Of a stretch of 10,689 bases of DNA, positions 1-5,609 are shown in pieces; position 1 is the stretch's first letter, and every line of letters begins with the position of its first letter. The stretch comes from JBBTQE01 sp038065775. Lineage in GTDB: Bacteria; Patescibacteriota; Patescibacteriia; Magasanikbacterales; GWA2-37-8. The DNA is taken from NCBI GenBank assembly GCA_038065775.1, contig JBBTQE010000009.1, positions 1-10,689 on the forward strand, read 5' to 3'. Made by a program: the position numbers and the translations under genes. The notes beneath the pieces are model-generated. The model had not been told where the DNA came from, ran no database searches, and saw nothing but the letters and a program-made list of their open reading frames with translations.

Positions 1-1
1 T

Positions 2-76
2 TGGCTCCGGGGGCTGGGGTCGAACCAGCGAAATCCACGTTAACAGCGTGGCGTTGTACCGCTCAACTACCCCGGA
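2..76 (-). tRNA. tRNA-Asn (anticodon GTT)
   Basis: Read on the minus strand, this folds into a complete cloverleaf. The acceptor stem is TCCGGGG/CCCCGGA (70-76 with 6-12). The D arm is GTTG/CAAC with a GG-containing loop. The anticodon stem is CCACG/CGTGG around loop CTGTTAA, placing GTT at 42-44. The variable loop is five bases (30-34), and the T arm is GCTGG/CCAGC with loop TTCGACC (13-29). The discriminator is G (position 5), as expected for tRNA-Asn, and the CCA end is encoded in the DNA (2-4). GTT reads AAC and AAU codons. With G at position 34 it is one of the four tRNAs modified by Tgt, whose gene lies in this window. The acceptor end almost touches the window edge, so its downstream neighbour cannot be seen. 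Confidence 0.97.
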
Positions 77-85
77 ATTTTAAAA

Positions 86-110
86 CTCTCCTTGCGGGAG
101 AGCTTTTTTT
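86..110 (+). terminator. Rho-independent terminator-like hairpin
   Basis: The stem CTCTCC (86-91) pairs with GGAGAG (97-102) around the loop TTGCG, followed by C and seven T residues (104-110). On the plus strand this is a typical intrinsic terminator. The plus-strand transcript it would end must begin left of the window or run antisense to the tRNA. On the minus strand the downstream tail TTTTAAAA is poorer, so it could at most weakly block transcription entering the tRNA gene. Confidence 0.6.
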
Positions 111-250
111 GATAAAAAACTCGCCCGTTGCTTACGGATTGTTATTGTTATTATTGTCGTTCAGATTCGTATACATATATAGTGAAATCCTACGCCAAAA
201 AGGGCGAATTGTCAAATATCGGAGCTGATGGTAGGCTGTTGCTGTTTTAA

Positions 251-285
251 AATGTAACATTTCGGGTCGGTTTTGCATTTACATT
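251..285. repeat. Inverted repeat upstream of the sigma-factor gene (possible operator)
   Basis: The arm AATGTAA (251-257) is matched by its exact reverse complement TTACATT (279-285), with 21 bases between, ending 24 bases before the chosen sigma-factor ATG. The left arm is also part of a near-palindrome, AATGT-A-ACATT (251-261). The rest of the roughly 200-base gap from 111 to 309 shows no gene and no convincing -35/-10 pair. The arms could bind a dimeric regulator, but seven AT-rich bases can match by chance. Confidence 0.3.
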
Positions 286-309
286 ATGTGAGCTAATTAA
301 TTGGCATAT

Positions 310-831
310 ATGGAAATTAAAGAGGAGCTTGGTTTAGTTGCCCGCGCTCAATCCGGAGAGCGCGAGGCATTTACCTTGCTGTGGGACAACATAACCCCGA
401 AGTTATTTGGCTATTTGGTCAATGTCCTTCGGGAAAAAAATCTTGCCGAGGACATTCTGCAGGAGACCTGGCTAAAAGCCATCTCATCGCTTTCCCGATT
501 CCGCGCCAGAGGCGTTCGGTTTAGCGCATGGTTGTTCGCCATTGCCAAAAATGAGTGCCGCCAGCATTGGAGGAATGGCGTCAAAGAAGTTCCGACAGAT
601 GATATTGATTCATTACAAAAAAATGTTCATGAATCTGACAGTGGAAATAATCTGATGATTGAAACCGCTTTTGCCGGGTTGTCCGAAGATGAGCGAGAAA
701 TATTGAGACTGCGATTCCTGTGTGAATTATCTTTTAAAGAAATCGCGAGCGTTATTGGCGTATCTATTATAGCGGCTCGCGTACGCGTTCATCGCGCTTT
801 GTCGCATGCGCGCGCTATTTTAAGAAAATAA
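310..831 (+). CDS. Small RNA polymerase sigma factor, sigma-70/ECF-like
   Basis: This 173-residue protein has the two-domain layout of extracytoplasmic-function (ECF) type sigma factors. Region 2 occupies about residues 10-90, with the core-binding signature AEDILQETW (46-54) and the region 2.3/2.4 helix FSAWLFAIAKNECRQHWR (71-88) that melts and reads the -10 element. A linker of about 35 residues follows. Region 4 is at 124-172, where LSFKEIASVIGVSIIAARVRVH is the helix-turn-helix for the -35. There are no region 1.1 or 3 domains, which fits an alternative rather than housekeeping sigma. I start at ATG 310; an in-frame TTG at 301 would add three residues. Neither has a Shine-Dalgarno sequence. 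The stop is one base from the next ORF, so the two are very probably cotranscribed and translationally coupled. The regulon is unknown. Family assignment is firm; the stimulus is inferred only from the membrane partner. Confidence 0.93.
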   Translation: MEIKEELGLVARAQSGEREAFTLLWDNITPKLFGYLVNVLREKNLAEDILQETWLKAISSLSRFRARGVRFSAWLFAIAKNECRQHWRNGVKEVPTDDIDSLQKNVHESDSGNNLMIETAFAGLSEDEREILRLRFLCELSFKEIASVIGVSIIAARVRVHRALSHARAILRK

Positions 832-832
832 T

Positions 833-2011
833 ATGAACTTCCAGAATAGTTTAAAAAATGAGTTTCAGAGATGGGGGATAAGACAATATTTAATTCCTCC
901 GAACAATGAACGGCTGATGAATGATATTTTTCAGGCAATATTAAAACAGCCCAATTTCAAGTCTTCATTTGCACGGCCGAGAAAATATTTGTTCGCGTTA
1001 TCATTTGGGGCTGTGGCGATTCTGGTGATAATTTTTAGCAAAGATTTGTTCATATCAAAGCCGGCGTTTGATAGCGAACAGCTATCTTATAGTTTGGAAG
1101 ACAGCTCCTATCTTGCCGCAACTGACATTAGTTCCGAGAGTAGAATGGGCATTTCAGCTTCGGCGCCAATCTACAAAAAAGAATCTGATAACATGCCCGG
1201 CATGATTTATGTTCCGCAATCATCTCCAATAAAAGATGCCCGCGAATTCTTGAAATATGATTATCATTCAACCATTAAAACGCGCGAGGTCGGCGAACTT
1301 AGCGCGCGCGTCAGAACAATTATTAAAGGATATGGTGGGCGCGTAGATAGCTTTTCAGTTCATGAGAAATCCGGATATATTGTTTTCGTGGTTCCAAAAT
1401 CTTCTTTTGAAACATTTAAAGACGAACTAAAAACTTTGGCGCCCTCACGGTTCTTTAAAGAAGATTTCAGCATGCAAAATTTGCTTCCGCAGAAAGTCGC
1501 GATTGAACAGTCAGTCGAAGCTACGAATGAATCGCTTGTTGCTTTGCAAAAAGAACTCGCGGATTTAACGAGTCGGCACAATGCCGAGATTTCCAGCTTG
1601 CAGAGGCAATTAAATTCAGCATTGAGTTCTATCAAAAATTTGCAAAGCGAAGTAACCACTGACACCGCGCGGCTCAAAGAAATTGTCGCCGCTATTTCTC
1701 AACTTAATAACAGGCAGTGGTCGCTTCAAAAACAAATTTCAGATAAAAATTATGGTTATAATTCCCAAAAGAAATATACAGAAGCAAGAATTAAGGATGC
1801 CCAGTCGCGCCTGACCCATTTGGCAAAGCAAGATCAGGCTCTCGTGGACAATGTGGAAACGATTCAGGGGTCTATTACAGTGCAGTGGGTTGGCGCGTTT
1901 GATGTCATTAAAATTTACTCCCCGCATTACTGGCTTTGGATTATTGTTTTCTTCGCGCTGATTTTCATGTTTAATTCTTACAATAAACGTAGAGTAGTGG
2001 AGTTGCCATAA
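833..2011 (+). CDS. DUF4349-like membrane protein with coiled coil, candidate anti-sigma partner
   Basis: This 392-residue protein starts one base after the sigma-factor stop. The layout is a cytoplasmic N-terminus of about 50 residues, a first membrane helix at about 52-69 (YLFALSFGAVAILVIIF), a long external region, and a second helix at about 366-381 (HYWLWIIVFFALIFMF) followed by a short KRR tail. Residues 141-215 resemble DUF4349: a strand KYDYHSTIKT, a YGGRVDSFSV segment, and VFVVPKSSFETFKDELKTL. Residues 225-345 are heptad-rich, Gln/Ser/Leu-rich coiled coil. DUF4349 has no established biochemical role. Tight pairing with a sigma gene plus a cytoplasmic N-terminus suggests a membrane anti-sigma factor, but there is no zinc anti-sigma motif (HxxxCxxC), so the interaction is inference. 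A hairpin terminator follows directly. Confidence 0.8.
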   Translation: MNFQNSLKNEFQRWGIRQYLIPPNNERLMNDIFQAILKQPNFKSSFARPRKYLFALSFGAVAILVIIFSKDLFISKPAFDSEQLSYSLEDSSYLAATDISSESRMGISASAPIYKKESDNMPGMIYVPQSSPIKDAREFLKYDYHSTIKTREVGELSARVRTIIKGYGGRVDSFSVHEKSGYIVFVVPKSSFETFKDELKTLAPSRFFKEDFSMQNLLPQKVAIEQSVEATNESLVALQKELADLTSRHNAEISSLQRQLNSALSSIKNLQSEVTTDTARLKEIVAAISQLNNRQWSLQKQISDKNYGYNSQKKYTEARIKDAQSRLTHLAKQDQALVDNVETIQGSITVQWVGAFDVIKIYSPHYWLWIIVFFALIFMFNSYNKRRVVELP

Positions 2012-2016
2012 ATTTG

Positions 2017-2040
2017 AAGCGGCCTAACAAGCCGCTTTTT
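2017..2040 (+). terminator. Intrinsic terminator of the sigma/DUF4349 operon
   Basis: AAGCGGC (2017-2023) pairs perfectly with GCCGCTT (2031-2037) around the seven-base loop CTAACAA, and the right arm runs into five T residues (2036-2040). It starts six bases after the DUF4349 stop codon and lies just before the proS promoter, so it separates the two transcription units. Confidence 0.85.
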
Positions 2041-2043
2041 AAG

Positions 2044-2072
2044 TTGCAAAACCACGGTTCGCGTGCTAGAAT
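2044..2072 (+). promoter_or_regulatory. Sigma-70 promoter for proS
   Basis: The -35 box TTGCAA (2044-2049) and the -10 box TAGAAT (2067-2072) are separated by 17 bases, and a TG at 2064-2065 gives an extended -10 (TGC-TAGAAT). Initiation is expected near 2079. That gives a leader of about 43 bases before the ATG at 2122 and places the repeat hairpin (2095-2115) inside the leader. It begins four bases after the terminator T-run. Confidence 0.75.
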
Positions 2073-2092
2073 TAACCCATAATTTATGTATC

Positions 2093-2118
2093 AGATCCTG
2101 AAACAAATTCAGGATGAC
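2093..2118 (+). repeat. Dispersed REP-like hairpin repeat, single unit, in the proS leader
   Basis: The unit reads AG-ATCCTGAA-ACAAA-TTCAGGAT-GAC. It has a perfect 8-bp stem (2095-2102 with 2108-2115), a five-base loop, and asymmetric flanks AG and GAC. The same unit occurs twice more at 3829-3886. Hairpins of this CCTGAA...TTCAGG type are known as dispersed intergenic palindromes in several bacteria, where their reverse reading frame yields spurious peptides containing NLFQDL; that string does appear in the minus-strand frame here. The right arm contains the AGGA that serves as ribosome binding site for proS. Confidence 0.8.
2111..2117 (+). promoter_or_regulatory. Ribosome binding site of proS, inside the repeat hairpin
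   Basis: AGGATGA, with core AGGA at 2111-2114, stands seven bases before the ATG at 2122. This is the reason for choosing that start over the in-frame ATG at 2086, which would sit only about seven bases from the predicted transcription start and would add twelve residues encoded by the repeat. The site lies in the 3' arm of the 2095-2115 hairpin, so it is base-paired when the leader folds. Confidence 0.6.
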
Positions 2119-2121
2119 AAT

Positions 2122-3357
2122 ATGAAATATTCTCAATTTTTTGGTAAAACCAGCAAAACCATCGCGGCGGATGCTGAGAGCATAAACGCCCAGCTTCTGA
2201 CCAGGGGCGGATTTATCGCCAAGCAAATGGCTGGTGTTTATAATTACCTCCCGCTCGGCCTGCGCGTGCTTACAAAAATTCAAAATATAATCCGCGAGGA
2301 AATGAACGCGGTGGGCGGAAATGAAATTTTAATGCCGGCGTTAACACAGGAAGAAAGTTATGTTGCCACCGGCAGAAGCCAGATGGATATTTTATTTAAA
2401 ACAGAAGGCGAGGGCGGAACAAAATTGGTTCTTAATCCCACGCACGAAGAGGTCGTAACTCCTTTGGTTCAAAAATATACTTTTTCATACCGCGATTTGC
2501 CGGTATCAGTTTATCAAATACAAAATAAATTTCGCAATGAGCCGCGAGCCAAGTCCGGCCTGCTCCGCGGGCGCGAGTTTAACATGAAAGACATGTATTC
2601 TTTTCACGCGTCCACGGATGACTTGGATGGATATTATGAAAAAGTCAAGGAAGCATATTTTAAGGTCTATGAACGGTTGGGGATTGGCGACCGGACAGTT
2701 TTAACTTACGCTTCGGGCGGAACATTTAGCCAATACTCGCACGAGTTCCAGACATTTGCCGAGGTTGGAGAGGACACGATTTATTTTTGCAAAAAATGCG
2801 AGGTGGCGGTGAACAAAGAAATTATCAATGACTTAAAAAATGCCTGTCCGGAATGCGGAAATAATGAATTGGAAGAGAGGAACTCGGTTGAGGTTGGCAA
2901 TATTTTTAAATTGGGAATTAAATATTCAAACCCGTTTGGTTTTGTATATACGGATAAAGAAGGAAAAGCCCCGCCGGTTCAGATGGGGTGCTATGGGATG
3001 GGGCCGTCGCGGTTAATGGGCGCTCTGGTTGAAGTTTTTAACGATGCCAAAGGAATTATTTGGCCGAAATCGGTCGCGCCGTTTCAAATTCATTTGGTGG
3101 TTTTAGGCGCGGATGAAAATGTAAAAAAAGAAGCGGAAAAGTTATACGAAAAATTAACAGAGCGTGGCGCGGAAGTTTTGTATGATGACCGAGAGGCAAG
3201 CGCCGGAGAGAAGCTCGCCGACGCTGATTTGATCGGCATTCCGACCAGGTTGCTTGTATCCAAAAAAACTTTAGAACAAAAATCCGTGGAAGTAAAAGAG
3301 CGAAGTGAAAGCGAAGCGCGGCTGGAAAAATTATCAGATATTTTGAAAAAAATATAA
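2122..3357 (+). CDS. proS: Prolyl-tRNA synthetase, short form without the editing insertion
   Basis: This class II synthetase charges tRNA-Pro with proline in the cytoplasm. Visible are the TxE loop THEE (107-110) and motif 2, FRNEPRAKSGLLRGREFNMKD (137-157). SGGTFSQYSHEFQ (198-210) matches bacterial ProRS, followed by VEVGNIFKLGIKYS (256-269) and motif 3 in GCYGMGPSRLMGALVE (289-304). The C-terminal anticodon-binding domain is at about 320-411 (FQIHLVVLGAD..., DDREASAGEKLADADLIGIP). The protein has 411 residues against about 570 in E. coli. The roughly 180-residue INS domain that hydrolyses Ala-tRNA-Pro is missing, and a short segment with CKKC (223-226) and CPEC (242-245) sits in its place, probably a zinc ribbon. 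Cis-editing is therefore absent. It has its own promoter and terminator. Start chosen from the AGGA spacing. Confidence 0.95.
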   Translation: MKYSQFFGKTSKTIAADAESINAQLLTRGGFIAKQMAGVYNYLPLGLRVLTKIQNIIREEMNAVGGNEILMPALTQEESYVATGRSQMDILFKTEGEGGTKLVLNPTHEEVVTPLVQKYTFSYRDLPVSVYQIQNKFRNEPRAKSGLLRGREFNMKDMYSFHASTDDLDGYYEKVKEAYFKVYERLGIGDRTVLTYASGGTFSQYSHEFQTFAEVGEDTIYFCKKCEVAVNKEIINDLKNACPECGNNELEERNSVEVGNIFKLGIKYSNPFGFVYTDKEGKAPPVQMGCYGMGPSRLMGALVEVFNDAKGIIWPKSVAPFQIHLVVLGADENVKKEAEKLYEKLTERGAEVLYDDREASAGEKLADADLIGIPTRLLVSKKTLEQKSVEVKERSESEARLEKLSDILKKI

Positions 3358-3362
3358 TAAAT

Positions 3363-3393
3363 AAAAAAGACCTCCGAATCGGAGGTCTTTTTT
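3363..3393. terminator. Bidirectional terminator between converging genes
   Basis: GACCTCC (3369-3375) pairs with GGAGGTC (3381-3387) around GAATC. The stem is flanked by six A residues (3363-3368) and six T residues (3388-3393), so it reads as a strong U-tailed terminator on both strands. It lies six bases after the proS stop and 15 bases beyond the end of the minus-strand gene that stops at 3408, so it serves both units. Confidence 0.92.
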
Positions 3394-3407
3394 GTGATTG
3401 TAAGTGA

Positions 3408-3833
3408 TTATAAGTTTTCGTCTTTTCTTCTCACGATTCTCCAGTGAATCATGAATAGTGGGATGCCGACCACGATCATGGAAATATCGCGGACAACATC
3501 TCTTTGCTTTTGAGCGGCCCTGCTGTCGTCTTGGCTTTTTCTGGAAATCTCATTTTGTCTCGCGCATTCTTCCGCGCTCATAACCGGAGCCGTTTTTCTG
3601 TTTTCCGGAACTGGCGCTGTTTTTAGCGAATCGCAAGACAAATAGGGCGCGTAATAATCAGCGTCGGCTTTGGTGAATACCCATGTTTTTAGAACTATAT
3701 TAATAATATCCGCCGTTGAAAAGACCACCATCATCAGCGCGACAAAAGAAACTAAATAAAAATATATGCTTTTTATTGTTTTGCTTTTTGATGTTGGCTG
3801 GGCTTCGTTTTCCATAGTTTTTTGCGTTGTCAT
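3408..3833 (-). CDS. Small two-TM membrane protein of unknown function
   Basis: I cannot assign a function to this 141-residue protein. A polar N-terminus precedes a long hydrophobic helix at about 22-48 (IYFYLVSFVALMMVVFSTADIINIVL), and a second helix lies at about 116-131 (DISMIVVGIPLFMIHW) followed by RIVRRK. The positive-inside rule puts both ends in the cytoplasm and the polar 50-115 loop outside. That loop holds two cysteines (67 and 90) that could form a disulfide and a small internal repeat, KTAPV, at 71-75 and 80-84. The first ATG (3833) lies inside the repeat element at 3829-3886; a second in-frame ATG at 3815 (MENEAQP...) is a credible alternative, and neither has a Shine-Dalgarno sequence. 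It is last in the minus-strand block after trpS. I have an impression that similar short proteins exist in CPR genomes, but I could not check it. Confidence 0.75.
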   Translation of the reverse strand: MTTQKTMENEAQPTSKSKTIKSIYFYLVSFVALMMVVFSTADIINIVLKTWVFTKADADYYAPYLSCDSLKTAPVPENRKTAPVMSAEECARQNEISRKSQDDSRAAQKQRDVVRDISMIVVGIPLFMIHWRIVRRKDENL

Positions 3834-3886
3834 GCTGAACTTGTTTCAGCATCTTTCGATAGATCCTGAAATGAATTCAGGATGAC
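3829..3886. repeat. Paired inverted REP-like hairpin element (BIME-like)
   Basis: On the plus strand this reads GTC-ATGCTGAA-CTTGT-TTCAGCAT-CT, then TTCGAT, then AG-ATCCTGAA-ATGAA-TTCAGGAT-GAC. It is two hairpin units facing each other (GTC...CT and AG...GAC), each with a perfect 8-bp stem (3832-3839/3845-3852 and 3863-3870/3876-3883). The third stem pair differs between units: G-C in one, C-G in the other. This is a compensatory double change showing that the folded form is maintained. The second unit is the same type as the copy at 2093-2118. The element fills the gap between the trpS stop and the start of the small membrane-protein gene. No transposase lies beside it, so any mobilising enzyme would act in trans. 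Confidence 0.85.
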
Positions 3887-3891
3887 GAAAG

Positions 3892-4866
3892 TTAAATTAA
3901 TCCCATTTTATTTTTCACCACTTCCATTTTTTTCTCTGCCAGAGTTCGCGCTTTTTCCGCGCCAGCTTCCAGAATGGATTTTATTTTATCATCGTCTATG
4001 GCTTTGAATTTTGTTTGGAAACCCGACAGGAATTTTATCACAACTTCGGCCAGGCCTTTTTTGAACGCGGCATAATTTTTTCCGGAGTATTCTTTTTCCA
4101 GTTCTTTTACGGATTGTCCGGAAAATAATGAGTATATAGTAAGCAGGTTGGTAAGGGCCGGTTTGTCGGCGCCTGATTTTATTTCCGTTCCGGAATCCGT
4201 AACCGCGCGGCTGATTTTTTTTGCCGCGACTTCGGGAGAATCAAGCAAGGCGATGTAACTGTTTGGGCTGGCCGCGCTTTTGCTCATTTTTTTGCTCGGG
4301 TCATCAAGGCCCATTATGCGGCAGCCCTCTTTTTTTATCAATGCTTCCGGCTCAACAAATGTTTCGCCAAAAGTGGAATTAAATCTGCGCGCCAAAACCC
4401 TCGCTAATTCCACATGCTGCGCCTGATCTTCGCCAACCGGCACAACCTCTGTGTCGTAAAGCAAAATATCCGCGGCCATCAGCACTGGGTAGCCGAATAA
4501 TCCCATGTTTATATTTTCTTTATGCTGTCTGGCCTTGTCTTTAAATTGAGTCATCCGTTCCAATTCGGAAATTTTTGCGATAGTATTTAAGATCCAGGCC
4601 AGTTCGGCATGTTCTTTTATATGTGACTGTACAAAAATTGTGGACTTGTTCGGGTCAATACCCAAGGCAATGTATGTTTTGGCTGTGTTTAAAATATTTT
4701 TTTGCAATTTTTCAGGATCTTGTTTGACCGTGATGGCGTGAAGATCCACTATACAAAAAAAATTGTCATATTTGTTTTGCAAATTAACCCAGTTTTTAAT
4801 CGCGCCCAGGTGATTTCCGATATGTAAATTGTTGGTGGGCTGTATGCCTGAAAATATTCTTCGCAT
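3892..4866 (-). CDS. trpS: Tryptophanyl-tRNA synthetase
   Basis: This class Ic synthetase activates tryptophan with ATP and charges tRNA-Trp in the cytoplasm, normally as a homodimer. At 324 residues it is close to the usual 325-335. The N-terminus SGIQPTNNLHIGNHLGAI carries the HIGH-type motif as HIGN (15-18). YPVLMAADILLY (126-137) forms the tryptophan pocket with its conserved Asp133, GEDQAQH (145-151) is the family signature, and KMSKS (193-197) is intact in DDPSKKMSKSAASPNSYI. The C-terminal alpha-helical part (about 210-324) binds the anticodon. Nothing looks damaged. The ATG is three bases after the upstream gene's stop, with no Shine-Dalgarno sequence, so translation is probably coupled. 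No T-box or other leader is present because there is no leader of its own. The paired hairpin element starts just beyond the stop. Confidence 0.97.
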   Translation of the reverse strand: MRRIFSGIQPTNNLHIGNHLGAIKNWVNLQNKYDNFFCIVDLHAITVKQDPEKLQKNILNTAKTYIALGIDPNKSTIFVQSHIKEHAELAWILNTIAKISELERMTQFKDKARQHKENINMGLFGYPVLMAADILLYDTEVVPVGEDQAQHVELARVLARRFNSTFGETFVEPEALIKKEGCRIMGLDDPSKKMSKSAASPNSYIALLDSPEVAAKKISRAVTDSGTEIKSGADKPALTNLLTIYSLFSGQSVKELEKEYSGKNYAAFKKGLAEVVIKFLSGFQTKFKAIDDDKIKSILEAGAEKARTLAEKKMEVVKNKMGLI

Positions 4867-4869
4867 AAA

Positions 4870-5550
4870 TTATTTTTTTTGGGTTGTAGATTTTTTGACA
4901 ACAAAACTCGGAGGTTTATCTTTAAGTTTTATTACACCATGTCTTTTATCGTCCGGGCTTGGACTTTTCGGGATTTCATCAAAATCAATATCCTCTCCAG
5001 GTCCTTCTATTACAGAACCCGCATCATCAATTTCCATATCCTCACCTTTAGGATTTTCTCCGTCTTCAAGATCTACTTCCTCTTCAATTGTTATTCCACC
5101 ATCATACGCGCCTTCCGTATCATCTGGCGCGCTCTGAGGTAGTTCCGTTGCCCCAAAATGGAGGTTCGCCGCTTGCCTTATCTCTTCCAGGATTTCTTTT
5201 TGCCGTTCATTTAGGTATTGAACCTTTTCTTCGGCCACGCTGATTAAAGGGTAATACTTTGGTATGTTGGCAAGGATTTTTTCTTTATCATTGAGCCACA
5301 AAGCCAGTAGTTTGATGATGTTTTTATAGAGGTCGGCCTCTTTTTTCATTTCTTTTACAGCCTTTTTTCCTTTTTCAGTTAGGCTTTTCAAGAATGATGT
5401 AGCTTTTTCAGCCTTGTTGATTAAATGATAATTTTTTTGCAAACCGGCAAAAAATTTTTGTCTATCGGCGAACCACAAATCTAACAGGTCAGTGTATTTT
5501 TTATCGATTTTTTTTGGATCTATTTCTTCCGCACCTTCTCTGTCGCTCAT
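4870..5550 (-). CDS. Uncharacterised protein with a duplicated helical domain and acidic tail
   Basis: I do not recognise this 226-residue protein. It has two homologous helical units: residues 21-75 (DLLDLWFADRQKFFAGLQKN... to EADLY) and 80-131 (KLLALWLNDKEKILANIPKY... to AANLH). They share a pattern LLxLWxxDxxKxxAxxxKxYxLIxxAE, in register at a 59-residue period. Residues 143-202 form a low-complexity acidic stretch with about 24 Asp/Glu in 60, probably disordered. The last 24 residues turn basic (KRHGVIKLKDKPPSFVVKK). No signal peptide or membrane helix is seen, so it should be cytoplasmic. The ORF is open back to an ATG at 5616, but I start at 5550 because a good promoter (5576-5604) lies in between and the extra 22 residues are hydrophobic, AT-driven sequence. 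The stop is three bases from trpS, so the two are likely cotranscribed. Confidence 0.75.
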   Translation of the reverse strand: MSDREGAEEIDPKKIDKKYTDLLDLWFADRQKFFAGLQKNYHLINKAEKATSFLKSLTEKGKKAVKEMKKEADLYKNIIKLLALWLNDKEKILANIPKYYPLISVAEEKVQYLNERQKEILEEIRQAANLHFGATELPQSAPDDTEGAYDGGITIEEEVDLEDGENPKGEDMEIDDAGSVIEGPGEDIDFDEIPKSPSPDDKRHGVIKLKDKPPSFVVKKSTTQKK

Positions 5551-5575
5551 ATAAAATGTAAATTTATATAAGAAT

Positions 5576-5604
5576 ATTTTAGCCCCAAATCTGATAAAAC
5601 ACAA
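5576..5604 (-). promoter_or_regulatory. Sigma-70 promoter for the duplicated-domain gene and trpS
   Basis: On the minus strand, TTGTGT (5604-5599) and TAAAAT (5581-5576) are 17 bases apart. Initiation near 5569 would leave a leader of about 20 bases before the ATG at 5550. The -35 lies just after the tgt stop codon, so trpS can be expressed independently of tgt as well as by read-through, since no terminator hairpin is visible between the genes. Confidence 0.6.
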
Positions 5605-5609
5605 GAGGT

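Noticed and set aside
2..110. tRNA-Asn as an integration site for a mobile element
   Set aside because: No integrase gene and no second copy of the tRNA 3' end was seen in the window; a tRNA at the window edge is not evidence of integration.
1..228. Plus-strand frame of 75 codons at the left edge
   Set aside because: It is antisense to the complete tRNA-Asn and passes through a terminator hairpin; low-complexity leucine runs give it no protein character.
2073..2121. T-box or attenuator before proS
   Set aside because: The leader is about 43 bases, far too short for a T-box, and the hairpin there is a copy of the dispersed repeat without a U-tract.
1978..2283. Minus-strand frame of 101 codons containing NLFQDLIHKLW
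   Set aside because: It runs antisense to proS and through its promoter and terminator. The NLFQDL string is the usual artefact of translating the hairpin repeat in reverse.
3829..3886. Terminator of trpS
   Set aside because: Both hairpins are strong, but neither is followed by a T-run on the minus strand; the shared flanks identify them as repeat units. Some termination activity cannot be excluded.
4829..5142. Plus-strand serine-rich frames opposite the acidic tail
   Set aside because: Runs of Ser and Phe are what Asp/Glu-rich codons give on the opposite strand; there are no start signals.
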